This document shows, in pieces, positions 44,821 through 53,437 of a stretch of DNA of 64,000 nucleotides. The notes beneath the pieces are model-generated. The model made no database searches and was not told where the DNA came from. It was given only the letters and a program-made list of their open reading frames with translations. The DNA comes from Gemmatimonadaceae bacterium (GTDB lineage Bacteria; Gemmatimonadota; Gemmatimonadetes; Gemmatimonadales; Gemmatimonadaceae), in NCBI GenBank assembly GCA_016720905.1, contig JADKJT010000005.1, positions 229,862 through 293,861 of the forward strand. Direction: 5' to 3'. Made by a program: the position numbers and the translations under genes. Position 1 is the first letter of the stretch; each line of letters starts with the position of its first letter.

Positions 44821-45357
44821 ATGCCCGACATCTACGCCTTCCTCGACGAACTCGGCATCGCCTACGAACGCTGCGATCACCCGGCGGTGTTCACCGTGTC
44901 CGAAGTCCATCAACTCGTGCCACCGCTGCGCGGTGCGCACACCAAGAATCTCTTCCTGCGCGACAAGAAAGGCCGCCAACACGTGCTGGTCGTGGTAGCG
45001 TCCGACAAGCAGGTGGACATCAAGTCGCTGTCGGGAATGCTGGGACTTGGTCACCTGAGCTTCGGGTCGCCGGAACGACTCCACAAGTATCTGGGTATAG
45101 AACCAGGCTCGGTCACGCTGCTGGCGCTACTCAACGACGCCAACCACGAGGTGGCCGTGTTCATCGATCGGGACCTCTGGGACGCCGATGCGCTCCAGTG
45201 TCATCCGCTGGTCAACACCGCGACACTGGTCATTGCCAGGGACGGAATCGAACGATTTCTCCGGGCCACTGGCCACCCGTACCAGTTGGTGGAGGTGCCA
45301 GTCGATGCCGGTCGGGCAATCCCCGATGCTCACCGTGGCTCGGGTGAGGCAACGTGA
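44821..45357 (+). CDS. YbaK/ProX-type aminoacyl-tRNA deacylase (trans-editing factor)
   Basis: A 178-residue single-domain YbaK/EbsC fold: FLDELGIAYERCDHPAVFTV, AHTKNLFLRDKKGRQHVLVV, DIKSLSGMLGLGHLSFGSPE and TLLALLNDANHEVAVFIDRD. The catalytic lysine and the GxxxP region of trans-editing factors are recognisable. It likely hydrolyses mischarged Ala-tRNA(Pro) or related tRNAs. It follows mqnD with a 48-base gap but is probably an independent gene. Specificity among ProXp-ala/PrdX-type members cannot be decided. Confidence 0.85.
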   Translation: MPDIYAFLDELGIAYERCDHPAVFTVSEVHQLVPPLRGAHTKNLFLRDKKGRQHVLVVVASDKQVDIKSLSGMLGLGHLSFGSPERLHKYLGIEPGSVTLLALLNDANHEVAVFIDRDLWDADALQCHPLVNTATLVIARDGIERFLRATGHPYQLVEVPVDAGRAIPDAHRGSGEAT

Positions 45358-45422
45358 ATGGGAGTTTGCTGCACGCGTAGACCGCGTTGGATTGCAACGC
45401 GTCTTTTCCGGAGGGATACATC

Positions 45423-46361
45423 ATGAATATTCAACGCACCATGTCGGTCATTGCGTTGCCGGTGCTGTTTGCACTGGCGTGTGGCGACGGCGACACCGGC
45501 AGCACCGAGCCACGCACCAGCGTCACGCGCACGCTCATCACCGACGACCCGTTTCCGTTCCATCGCGTGGCGCGCGTCGACCTGTACATCGTGAGCGTTT
45601 CTGCGTCGCTATCGCCGGACACCGGTTCCGCCGCGGCGGGGTTCGTCACGCTGGCCACGCCGCGTCGTCGCATCAACCTGCTGGCGCTCCAGAACGGCGT
45701 GACTGATGAACTGGGCACGGTAACGCTGCCCACTGGTGCCATCAGCGCCGTGCGCATGGTCATCGACACCGATTCATCCAGTATCACACTCAAGAGCGGC
45801 GCGGTGCTCACGGGGCGGACAACGCCGGGCATCCAATGGCAGTCGAGTGCCGGTCGTCCCACACTGGATGCAGTGATTCACGAGCAGATTTCGGTGCCTG
45901 ATGTCGGCGCGATTGTCGTGATCGACTACGACGTGGGCAAGGCCTTTATCACGCCGCAAGAGATCAACCCCAGCAGCACCGATAGCGGGTTCATCTTTTC
46001 GCCCGTGCTGCGCGCCGCCGACTCCCGCCGCACCGGCGCCATTACCGGCACGGTGCGCGCGTTGACGTCCGGGGGCGCTTCGGTGGCCGATGCCGCGCTG
46101 CGATTGTATCTGGGCACCCCGGGAACGCCCGAGAACACGTGGATCATGCTGCAGACGGGCAAGACAGCGGCCGATGGCACGTTTCGGCTGTCGTACGTCA
46201 CCAGGAGCTCGTACTGGGCGGGATTTCCGGCGCACGCCGGCAAGAGTTACATCGTGGCGATTGATCCGGCGCCGGGGAGCGGGCGCGGCCGCATGCTGGT
46301 GCAGAATCTGAGCGTGACGGCGGGAGTGGATACGCCCGTGGGTGTGGTCGTGCTGCCGTAG
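45423..46361 (+). CDS. DUF4382 domain lipoprotein
   Basis: A 312-residue exported lipoprotein, lipobox LFALAC near residue 20. Residues about 35-210 match the DUF4382 pattern (VARVDLYIVSVSASL, RRINLLALQNGVTDELGTVT, SAVRMVID, IVVIDYDVGKAFI). A second carboxypeptidase-regulatory-like beta domain follows (GAITGTVRAL to the end). The start at 45423 is preceded by CGGAGGG eight bases upstream. The function is unknown; DUF4382 proteins are surface lipoproteins. The 3' end is followed by palindromic element copy B. Confidence 0.85.
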   Translation: MNIQRTMSVIALPVLFALACGDGDTGSTEPRTSVTRTLITDDPFPFHRVARVDLYIVSVSASLSPDTGSAAAGFVTLATPRRRINLLALQNGVTDELGTVTLPTGAISAVRMVIDTDSSSITLKSGAVLTGRTTPGIQWQSSAGRPTLDAVIHEQISVPDVGAIVVIDYDVGKAFITPQEINPSSTDSGFIFSPVLRAADSRRTGAITGTVRALTSGGASVADAALRLYLGTPGTPENTWIMLQTGKTAADGTFRLSYVTRSSYWAGFPAHAGKSYIVAIDPAPGSGRGRMLVQNLSVTAGVDTPVGVVVLP

Positions 46362-46376
46362 CTGCGCTGGCGGTGA

Positions 46377-46502
46377 GTAGGGATGAGCAACTGAAGGTCG
46401 TGAGCATTAGAGCGGTCAGCCGGTGACGGTAGAGTTAAAACCAGGCTCTACCGTCACCGGCTGACCGCTCTAACGCTCACGACCTTCAGTTGCCCACCCT
46501 AA
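46377..46502. repeat. Long palindromic intergenic element, copy B
   Basis: 46387-46434 and 46446-46493 are complementary over 48 bases with a single A.C mismatch, enclosing an 11-base loop. Outside it, GGGATGAGCAAC pairs roughly with TTGCCCACCC. It separates two convergent gene ends (DUF4382 protein and aminotransferase). The arms differ from copies A and C, but each arm matches its own partner. Confidence 0.92.
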
Positions 46503-46514
46503 AACCCTCACCCC

Positions 46515-47717
46515 TCACGTCATGGCCAGCGCAGCCGGCAGCGCCGCCACCACCTGGCGCATTTCATCCGGCGTGCCAATGCTGATACGCGCCCAGTCGT
46601 TGTACGGCGGAAACGCGCGACCAATCATGAATCCGGCCGCCAGCATCTTGGCCTGCACGCGTTCCACCGGCATGCCGGCGTGGAAAAACACGAAGTTGGT
46701 ATGCGATACGGTCATCTTCCGGCCCATGCCCTTGAGCGCCGTCTCCATGATCGCGCGACCCTCGGCGTTACGCTGCTTGCACATGGCCTGATACGCGGTG
46801 TCGGCGATGGACGCGATGGCACCACGCGCGCCGAACACGCTCGGTGCGCTGGTGGAGTAGCCCGCCAGTCGGGCAATGATGTCGGGACGCGCAATGGCAA
46901 AGCCCGTGCGCAGTCCGGCCAATCCGTGAATCTTGGAGGCCGTGCGCGAGATGATGACGTTCTCACCCGCCAGCACCATGTCGATCATCGACTTGTACGT
47001 GGGGTCGCCAACGAAGTCATGATACGCCTCGTCCACCAGTACCACCGACTTGCGTGACGCGTTGCTCACAAACGACCGCAGCTTGGCGTTGTGCGTGAGT
47101 GTGCCGGTGGGATTGTTGGGATTGCACACGAACACCAGGTCGATGGCTTGCACGAGGCGGCGATCCATGGCCTCCAGGTCGTGCGCATAGTCGCCATCCA
47201 GCGCCACCTTGTGCACGCGCGCGCCCATCGTCTCGGCGTATCGCGGCAGCCCCTCATAGGTGGGCCACGCCGTGAGCACTTCACTGCCGTGCATGCCATA
47301 CGCGAGTGCGACAATCGACAGCACCTCGCCCGATCCGGCGGTCACCAGCACGCATTCCTCGGGCACGCCCACGTGCGCGGCAAACACCTTGCGCAGCGCG
47401 TTGGGTGACGCGTTGCCGTACAGGCTGTGTTCCGACCAGCGCTCGGTGATGGCCGCCTTGGCCGACGGGGCCATGCCGTACGGGTTTTCGTTGGACGACA
47501 GACGTATCGGTCCGGCCGCCTTCCGTTCCAGCTGGATATCGCGCTCGTGGGCCAGGAACCCTGCCTCGGTGGTGAGACCGTTCACCACCGCCGGTTCCGC
47601 CTCGGGTGTGCCAAGTGCGGGCAGCAGACGGGGCGCGGCCAGCGCGCCACCGGCGACGAGTCCGGACGATTTGAGCCACTGACGGCGCGAAAGCGGAGAC
47701 AGGTTGAACGGGGTCAT
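46515..47717 (-). CDS. Exported class I/II aminotransferase (histidinol-phosphate aminotransferase-like)
   Basis: A 400-residue PLP-dependent aminotransferase. The N-terminus carries a Tat signal (SRRQWLKSSGLVAGGALA, about 10-27). PLP-fold features are NPNNPTG (199-205), LVDEAYHDF (227-235), and Lys262 in SRTASKIHGLAGLRTG. HisC-type enzymes transfer an amino group from glutamate to histidinol phosphate or an aromatic or keto acid. A Tat leader is unusual for a HisC-like enzyme, so its role is probably periplasmic and not histidine synthesis. The start at 47717 gives the leader; a longer frame is proline-rich and unlikely. Confidence 0.87.
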   Translation of the reverse strand: MTPFNLSPLSRRQWLKSSGLVAGGALAAPRLLPALGTPEAEPAVVNGLTTEAGFLAHERDIQLERKAAGPIRLSSNENPYGMAPSAKAAITERWSEHSLYGNASPNALRKVFAAHVGVPEECVLVTAGSGEVLSIVALAYGMHGSEVLTAWPTYEGLPRYAETMGARVHKVALDGDYAHDLEAMDRRLVQAIDLVFVCNPNNPTGTLTHNAKLRSFVSNASRKSVVLVDEAYHDFVGDPTYKSMIDMVLAGENVIISRTASKIHGLAGLRTGFAIARPDIIARLAGYSTSAPSVFGARGAIASIADTAYQAMCKQRNAEGRAIMETALKGMGRKMTVSHTNFVFFHAGMPVERVQAKMLAAGFMIGRAFPPYNDWARISIGTPDEMRQVVAALPAALAMT

Positions 47718-47868
47718 GACGCGAGTCCTCGGGGCGGGAGCTAGGGGAGGGGGAGGCGCGGACTGGGCGGGGGAGGGAGCGGCCCAGCAGACATCCACTT
47801 GAGAGTACGCTCACGACGCGCCGAGCGCGAGCCGGGTGAATGTCCGCGCGGCAGGCCACCCTTAGCAA

Positions 47869-47894
47869 CGCGCCCGTCCTGGTGGACGGGCGCG
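47869..47894 (-). terminator. Hairpin after the Ig/metalloprotease lipoprotein gene
   Basis: A perfect 11-bp stem CGCGCCCGTCC/GGACGGGCGCG with a TGGT loop, 29 bases past the stop of the minus-strand gene at 47923. It lacks a run of T's on the minus strand (followed by TTGCTAAGGG), so it is a weak intrinsic terminator or a transcription-pausing hairpin. Confidence 0.55.
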
Positions 47895-47922
47895 TGCCTG
47901 ACCTGTACCTGCCGTGCTGCCG

Positions 47923-50772
47923 TTACCGATGCCGGATCCGGACGTTCGCGCCCTGCACCCGCAGCGACCGTTCCAGAATCTGCGACAAGTTGCCTTCATC
48001 GTCCGGCGGCGTTGGAGGTTTCACTCCGTTCGCGTAGGCGACCCCGCTGGGCGAATACGTCGCAAAGCCCGTCCCGACACACCGACCGCGCACCGAGTCG
48101 ACCTTCACGTCTTTGTCGTCGTAGATGTAGCGCCAGTATTCCAGGATGTCCTGATTGATCGTCGTCTTGCCAACGCCGTTGTTCAGTTCCATCAGTGTCG
48201 CATTGGCGTCGTTGGGATCGGCGGTCCAGCGCATCTTGGTGAAGCTCATGTCAAACGTTTCGTCCAGCGTCCAGTTGATGGGTCCGATGCCCGTGCAGCT
48301 GACAATCAGCAGCACAACGGCCGCACCAGCCACCGGCAGGAACCGGCGCGCTTTCTTGCTGACCGCCACGGGTACGAGGCCAATCGGCAGTAGCAGCCAC
48401 CACCACGACAGGTTGTTCGTGCCGCCCAGCTTGGTGTTGTAACGGCTGATCGCCGAAGCACTCGGCGCCCAACGCAGGCGAGCCTGCAGATACACCGTGT
48501 CCTTGAGGCTTTCGCGAATGGTGGACGAGAGCGTCATCCCCATCACGCGCAGCGAGTCGACCATCACCGGATCGGCGGCCCACTCGTAACTGGCGGGGTA
48601 GACCGGGTTGGCTTTGCGAGTCCATGTCCCGGCCTGCGCGAAGAAGCTCAATACCGACGTGACATTGTCCGCCGGATCCATCGTCATCGTGACGCCCGTG
48701 TCGCAGGCGAATTTGACCTGATCGTTGACGTTCTTGATGGTGGGCATGTACCAGTCGCCATCGGGAAGTCGCAGGTCAACCGTGTAGAGGAGTTTGCGCG
48801 TGGTGTTGTACGGCGCAACCACTTCGGTGCGCGTCAGCATCATCACGGCCGTGTCAGTCGTCATGAGCCGGTTTCCCGGAATGAACACGGTGTCTGTGCC
48901 GGCAATCGGGCGGAAGTGCGTTGCCGCGGCCGGCTTCTCCATCACCAGCAACCGTCCCTTGCCCATTGACACAGGACTCAGGTACACCGGCAGACGGAAG
49001 TTGGGGCCGAACATCGCCGTATCGCGCAGCAAGATGTTGGTGCTCACGCCCAGCGGTTTGAGCGCATCAGACTCCCATTCCTGCACACCGGCCGTGAGCG
49101 CCAATCCGTAGTACTGGTACGTCGGCATCAGTTGCGCGGGCGTCCACGGATACAGCGAGCCACCCCACTGCTGATACAGCACCTGCGGCCACCATTGCGC
49201 TGGCGGCTCGGGGAATGTCGCCACGATAGCCGCGATCGGGTCGGCACCACCCTGCACACTCGTCCAGATGTCCTTCACCTTCGCGTTGCCAAAGCGATTC
49301 GCGATGTACTTGATCATCGGCGCCTTGCCGTAGCCGGATTTCATCGTCATGCCGGCGGCGAGTCCGGTGTACAGCGAGTCCTTCCAGGACAGCGCGGTCT
49401 CGTTGGTATACGGAGCCACGATGAGCGGGTGATTGCCACCCATCCAGGTGGACGTCGCTTCCATCAGCCACCCGCTGGCAATGTAGGAATTCCACGGCTT
49501 CGTGCCGATGAATCCCTGCTGCATCATGTGGAACACTTCGTGAATGACGGTGCCGGGGAATTCCGGGTGTGGCACGCGCGCGTTGTTGTAGCCAATCGTG
49601 CTCAGGTTCTGATCCCACGGATACGGCCATTTGCTTGAAAACACGCCGTTGCCAGGGATGGGCGCGAGTTCGACTTGCAGGGGCCAGAGCGCGCGATGCG
49701 CGGCCGAGTAGCCGAGCGTGCCGGTGAGCGTGGTCCATGATGTCTCAAGCAGTCCGGCCACTTTGTGCACTTTGTCTGGCATGGCGGGATCAATCGCCTT
49801 CGATCCCAGCACCAGAAACTTTCCGTTGGCCGTGTTTTCGGCGGCCATGTTCAATACGACATTGATGAACGCGTCGATGGGATTGGCGCCCCAATCGGGC
49901 ATGACCCCTGCCGACGCAACGTTACCGGTGGTACGCACGCTGGAGCGGAACCCAAAGCCGGCGGCCGGCGCGGCGTCGCGTCCAACGATGTGCACCGTGG
50001 CCACCCACCATCCCGAGGAATCGGTGGCGATAGCGTACTGGGTGCCCAGCATCATGGTGTCAGACGCCGCATACACCAGCATCGGGCTACGCACGGCAAT
50101 GGTCGCCACGCCGGAGTTCGATTCGCTGGTGCGTATGCGTATGCGCGGCTCGATGGACGTTCCCACCGGCAGCCCTTCCACGAAGTAGCGCGCGCCGGAG
50201 CGAGGCGAACCTTCGTCGGCTGGCAGAATAGTGTCGCGCACCAATTCAATGGTGCTGGTGGCGGTGAGCTGTCCCGCTGGAACTGTCACGGCCACATCGG
50301 CGCCACTGAGTGTGCCACCGGCCGGACCAATTGGCTTGCGATCGAGTACGGGGCCATAGGGGCTGGCGCTCACGGTAATCTGAGCGCTGCCCTGTTGACC
50401 TGACGTACTGGCCGTGATGGTTGTGGTACCACCAGCAACTGCGGTCACGAGGCCGGTTTGCGCGACGGTGGCGACGGCGGATGCGGAGCTGGTCCACGTG
50501 TAGGTTTGGCCGGTCAACTCGGTACCGGCGCTATTGCGTGCAGTGGCGGTCAGCTGAACCGATGCGGGAACGCTGAGCGCGACGCTGCCGGGAGTCACCA
50601 CCACGGACGTGACGGTGTTGTTTGGCGGTGGAGGCGGAGGTGGATTGGGTGTGGTGGGCGTATCGCTGCCGCCGCCGCAGGCGAACAGCAGGGCCACACT
50701 CGCGAGGGTCAAGGTCCGTGCGTTGAACGCCTGACGGATCTGACCGCGATTTGACCACAGATTGGTGAGCAT
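47923..50772 (-). CDS. Lipoprotein with BIG2-type domain and gluzincin-like HExxH metalloprotease domain
   Basis: A 949-residue protein beginning MLTNLWSNRG, with lipobox LLFACGGG near residue 30. A BIG2 segment follows (VVVTPGSVALSVPASVQLTA, VATVAQTGLVTAVAGGTTTI). The mid region has a zinc motif HEVFH (His411, Glu412, His415) and a downstream LMEATSTWM that could supply the third ligand of gluzincin metalloproteases. Around residues 815-860 there are one or two hydrophobic helices and a second lipobox-like VSC, then a soluble tail. This internal membrane segment is unusual. The start at 50772 is preferred; an upstream ATG at 50829 lacks a signal. Confidence 0.8.
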   Translation of the reverse strand: MLTNLWSNRGQIRQAFNARTLTLASVALLFACGGGSDTPTTPNPPPPPPPNNTVTSVVVTPGSVALSVPASVQLTATARNSAGTELTGQTYTWTSSASAVATVAQTGLVTAVAGGTTTITASTSGQQGSAQITVSASPYGPVLDRKPIGPAGGTLSGADVAVTVPAGQLTATSTIELVRDTILPADEGSPRSGARYFVEGLPVGTSIEPRIRIRTSESNSGVATIAVRSPMLVYAASDTMMLGTQYAIATDSSGWWVATVHIVGRDAAPAAGFGFRSSVRTTGNVASAGVMPDWGANPIDAFINVVLNMAAENTANGKFLVLGSKAIDPAMPDKVHKVAGLLETSWTTLTGTLGYSAAHRALWPLQVELAPIPGNGVFSSKWPYPWDQNLSTIGYNNARVPHPEFPGTVIHEVFHMMQQGFIGTKPWNSYIASGWLMEATSTWMGGNHPLIVAPYTNETALSWKDSLYTGLAAGMTMKSGYGKAPMIKYIANRFGNAKVKDIWTSVQGGADPIAAIVATFPEPPAQWWPQVLYQQWGGSLYPWTPAQLMPTYQYYGLALTAGVQEWESDALKPLGVSTNILLRDTAMFGPNFRLPVYLSPVSMGKGRLLVMEKPAAATHFRPIAGTDTVFIPGNRLMTTDTAVMMLTRTEVVAPYNTTRKLLYTVDLRLPDGDWYMPTIKNVNDQVKFACDTGVTMTMDPADNVTSVLSFFAQAGTWTRKANPVYPASYEWAADPVMVDSLRVMGMTLSSTIRESLKDTVYLQARLRWAPSASAISRYNTKLGGTNNLSWWWLLLPIGLVPVAVSKKARRFLPVAGAAVVLLIVSCTGIGPINWTLDETFDMSFTKMRWTADPNDANATLMELNNGVGKTTINQDILEYWRYIYDDKDVKVDSVRGRCVGTGFATYSPSGVAYANGVKPPTPPDDEGNLSQILERSLRVQGANVRIRHR

Positions 50773-50940
50773 TGTGCGCTCCGTATTGCAGGAGCGGCAT
50801 CTCGCCTGGAGGTGTTTCGGGACCTCCACGGGACCAATCGGTCAGTGGATGCCGCTGGCGGGCAGGGTAGTCGTGGCGGGCGGCGCTGCATATCGGGCGA
50901 GTGCCGTGGTCTCGTAGGTGAATCCCTTGCCGTGCACTTG

Positions 50941-51098
50941 AGCGGTGAGGGTTGAGGGGCTTAGGGGCGAGCAACGGAAGCGTAGAGCGCTAGAGGGGTC
51001 AGCCGGCGAGGGTAGGACTGAGTTCTGCCCTCGCCGGCTGAGCCCTCAACGCTCTACGCTTCCGTTGCTCACCCCTAAGCCCCTCACTGCTCACCGCT
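50941..51098. repeat. Long palindromic intergenic element, copy C (extended, 158 bases)
   Basis: 50969-50988 pairs with 51051-51070 (GAGCAACGGAAGCGTAGAGC). The inner core GGTCAGCCGGCGAGGG pairs with 51028-51044 with one bulge. Outside, GGGGCTTAGGGG pairs with CCCCTAAGCCCC and AGCGGTGAG (50941-50949) with CTCACCGCT (51090-51098), giving a nearly continuous 70-bp stem. It lies five bases past the stop of the VWA gene. Confidence 0.9.
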
Positions 51099-51102
51099 CC
51101 CC

Positions 51103-52386
51103 TCACCGCCTCTGCCTTCTCGCCTTCCCTTCAAAGTCCCGATTGTGCAGTTGCGCCTCGGCCAAAAAAAACGCCGACTTCTGCTCCATCGCGCTCAACT
51201 TCCTCCGCGAGAATCGCTCGGCTTCGTCGAACAGCTCGCGCCACAGCGCCTCCAGCACCGCATCACCGCGCGCGTATTCGCGAATGCGGCGCGCCGTGGC
51301 CTCCAACACGCGCCGGGCCCCGGGCAGGTCGCCCTGACGATTGGCCTCAGTGGCCTCGGCGCGCGCCCGTCCGGCATACAGCGCCGCCACCTCGCGGTCC
51401 ACCACCACGTCGCGCGGTTGCGCATCGTTCGCCTCGTGATTGCCGTACGTCCATGCAAAGCTCTGCTCACACTCCGGCAACACACGATCCCCGTCGGCCA
51501 GTACCGCGCGCGCGCTGGTGACTGCGCCCTCGCGATCTTCCGGAAACGTGAGACGCACCACCAGTGACAGCTCTTCGCCCGATGTCAGGTCGCCCAATTC
51601 AATGCGCAGTTCATTGTCACCCGCCGCGTGCGTGGTGCGATAGGTATTGAGCAACTCGCCACGGGCACCGGGCGGCAGCGCCAGTTGCAGCACCGCCCCG
51701 CGACGCACCACCTCCAGCGCCTCACCCAGTTCGCTGGTGAGCAGGTCTGCAATTTGCGCGGGTGTCCGAATGAAGTACGACTTGCCGCCGCCTTCGTGCG
51801 CCATGTCGCGCAGCAGGCGTTCATCGAAATCCTCGCCCACGCCAAACGTGGTGGTGGCAATACCGCGTGCACGCAGGTCACCGGCCGCGGTCTTCAATGC
51901 CGATGGTTCGGTGATGCCGGCATTGGCCAGGCCATCAGTGAGCAGCAACATTCTATTCACACATTCATTCGTGAAATACGGCGTCATTTGCGATGCCGCC
52001 GTCATCCATCCGGCAAACAGGTCGGTGCCGCCGCGCGGGTGCACGTCAGTGAGGCGCTGCAATGCGGTGCGTTTGGCGCCCGCAGTGGCCATGGTTGACG
52101 GCATGATCACGTCGACGGCGGTGTCGTACACCACCAGCGTGAACCGATCCTGCGGTCGCAGCATACGCAGCGCCTGCTCCACGGCTTGCGTGGCGAGCGT
52201 GAACTTCTGCTCGCCGTCCATGGAGCCCGACCGGTCCAGCACAATGCCCACATGAATGGGCAGGCGACCGTCACGCGGCGCGGCCAGGGGGGCGGTGAGC
52301 GACACCGCGAGGTACCGCGTGCTCCGCGCGGTGGCGCGCAACAGGGAGCGATCGCTCCGTAATGTCATCTGCATCGAATCGGGCAC
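51103..52386 (-). CDS. Von Willebrand factor A domain protein
   Basis: A 427-residue protein with a VWA domain at about 43-230. The metal-ion-dependent adhesion site is visible as DRSGSMDG (Asp51, Ser53, Ser55), with GGTDLFAGW and LLLTDGLANAGI. A beta-sandwich follows (ALEVVRRGAVLQLALPPGAR). A coiled-coil C-terminus closes it (RAEATEANRQGDLPGARRVL). It has no signal peptide. The GTG start at 52386 is preceded by GGAGG at the right spacing; the longer frames upstream lack such a site. Genes for two WYL regulators lie directly upstream on the same strand, transcribed in the same direction. Confidence 0.83.
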   Translation of the reverse strand: MPDSMQMTLRSDRSLLRATARSTRYLAVSLTAPLAAPRDGRLPIHVGIVLDRSGSMDGEQKFTLATQAVEQALRMLRPQDRFTLVVYDTAVDVIMPSTMATAGAKRTALQRLTDVHPRGGTDLFAGWMTAASQMTPYFTNECVNRMLLLTDGLANAGITEPSALKTAAGDLRARGIATTTFGVGEDFDERLLRDMAHEGGGKSYFIRTPAQIADLLTSELGEALEVVRRGAVLQLALPPGARGELLNTYRTTHAAGDNELRIELGDLTSGEELSLVVRLTFPEDREGAVTSARAVLADGDRVLPECEQSFAWTYGNHEANDAQPRDVVVDREVAALYAGRARAEATEANRQGDLPGARRVLEATARRIREYARGDAVLEALWRELFDEAERFSRRKLSAMEQKSAFFLAEAQLHNRDFEGKARRQRR

Positions 52387-52492
52387 TGTATTCCTCCGCG
52401 AAGGTGGCATCGACGCGGCGCGCAAATGCAGGGCGCGTGGTCGACATGCGGGAGGATACCGGGAGGGTCTGACAGCGCCCGTTTCGCGCCCC

Positions 52493-53437
52493 TCAGGCGC
52501 TGGCCATCGCCTCCAGCCGCGCTGCCACCAGCTGCCGGATTTCGTCGGGAGCCAGCACTTCCGCCTCGGGCCCGTACTGCAGCACATGCCGCACGGCCCA
52601 GCTGTCGTCGGCCACCGGATGCTCCAGCGTCAGACTCCCGTCGCTTGCCAGCGCGGTGCCCTCGCGTTCGGCCACCCAACGGGAAATGCGCGGCGAGTAC
52701 CGCACCGTCATGCGACGCGTCGTGTCCGAGGCGAATGCGCGACCGGCCTGCAACACGCGTTCGGCCACGGCGTGGTCCTTCTCGAAATGCTCGTCCAGCA
52801 GTTCCACCTGTTCGATGCGATCGAGTCGGTAGTGTCGCATCACGTTGTCGTCACCCAGCGACACCACATACCACATGTGCTCCGCGTACACCAGCGCGTA
52901 CGGCCGCACATCACGCGACTTGCTTTCGGTGGCGCCGCTGGAGCGATACTGCAGACGCACGGCCTGTTGTTCGTTTACAGCGGTGCGAATGACCTGCAGA
53001 TGTTCGCCGTTGGCCAGGTCGGTCAGCGTGGCATGACGCAACGATTCATGACGATCATTCGCTGGTAGCGTGGTGATGGCCTTGCGCAACCGGGTTATCG
53101 CGCCATCGATGGCGGCATAATCGGCGGGCGTGCGCTCCGCACGCAGCATGGTGAGTCCCAGCTCGAGGGCGCACAGCTCGGACATGGTGAGTCGCATAGG
53201 CCGGAAAAACTCGTTGGTGAACATGCTCACCGTCTCGTGCTCGACATGGATCTGGACACAGTCCACAAACCCGGCCACGTCAAAGCGCTGCGTGATGGAC
53301 TGGAAATCGTGCACCATCTGCTTGGGCGTGGTACCGGCGGCCAGAGCCACTGCGGCAATCGGATAGTCTTTGTCGTCGGCAAATTGCGGGATGACCGCCA
53401 GAATCCGTTTCAGTTGTTGCGCGGCCGTATCAGGCAT
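52493..53437 (-). CDS. WYL-domain transcriptional regulator (PafC-like)
   Basis: A 314-residue protein with an N-terminal winged-helix-like region (LKRILAVIPQFADDKDYPIA) and a WYL domain at about 160-230 (VRPYALVYAEHMWYVVSLGD, DDNVMRHYRLDRIEQVELL). A C-terminal WCX extension follows. In the PafBC system of actinobacteria, two such proteins form a heterodimer that responds to DNA damage. The start overlaps the next gene's stop by eight bases, so they are a pair. The ligand is not known. Confidence 0.85.
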   Translation of the reverse strand: MPDTAAQQLKRILAVIPQFADDKDYPIAAVALAAGTTPKQMVHDFQSITQRFDVAGFVDCVQIHVEHETVSMFTNEFFRPMRLTMSELCALELGLTMLRAERTPADYAAIDGAITRLRKAITTLPANDRHESLRHATLTDLANGEHLQVIRTAVNEQQAVRLQYRSSGATESKSRDVRPYALVYAEHMWYVVSLGDDNVMRHYRLDRIEQVELLDEHFEKDHAVAERVLQAGRAFASDTTRRMTVRYSPRISRWVAEREGTALASDGSLTLEHPVADDSWAVRHVLQYGPEAEVLAPDEIRQLVAARLEAMASA

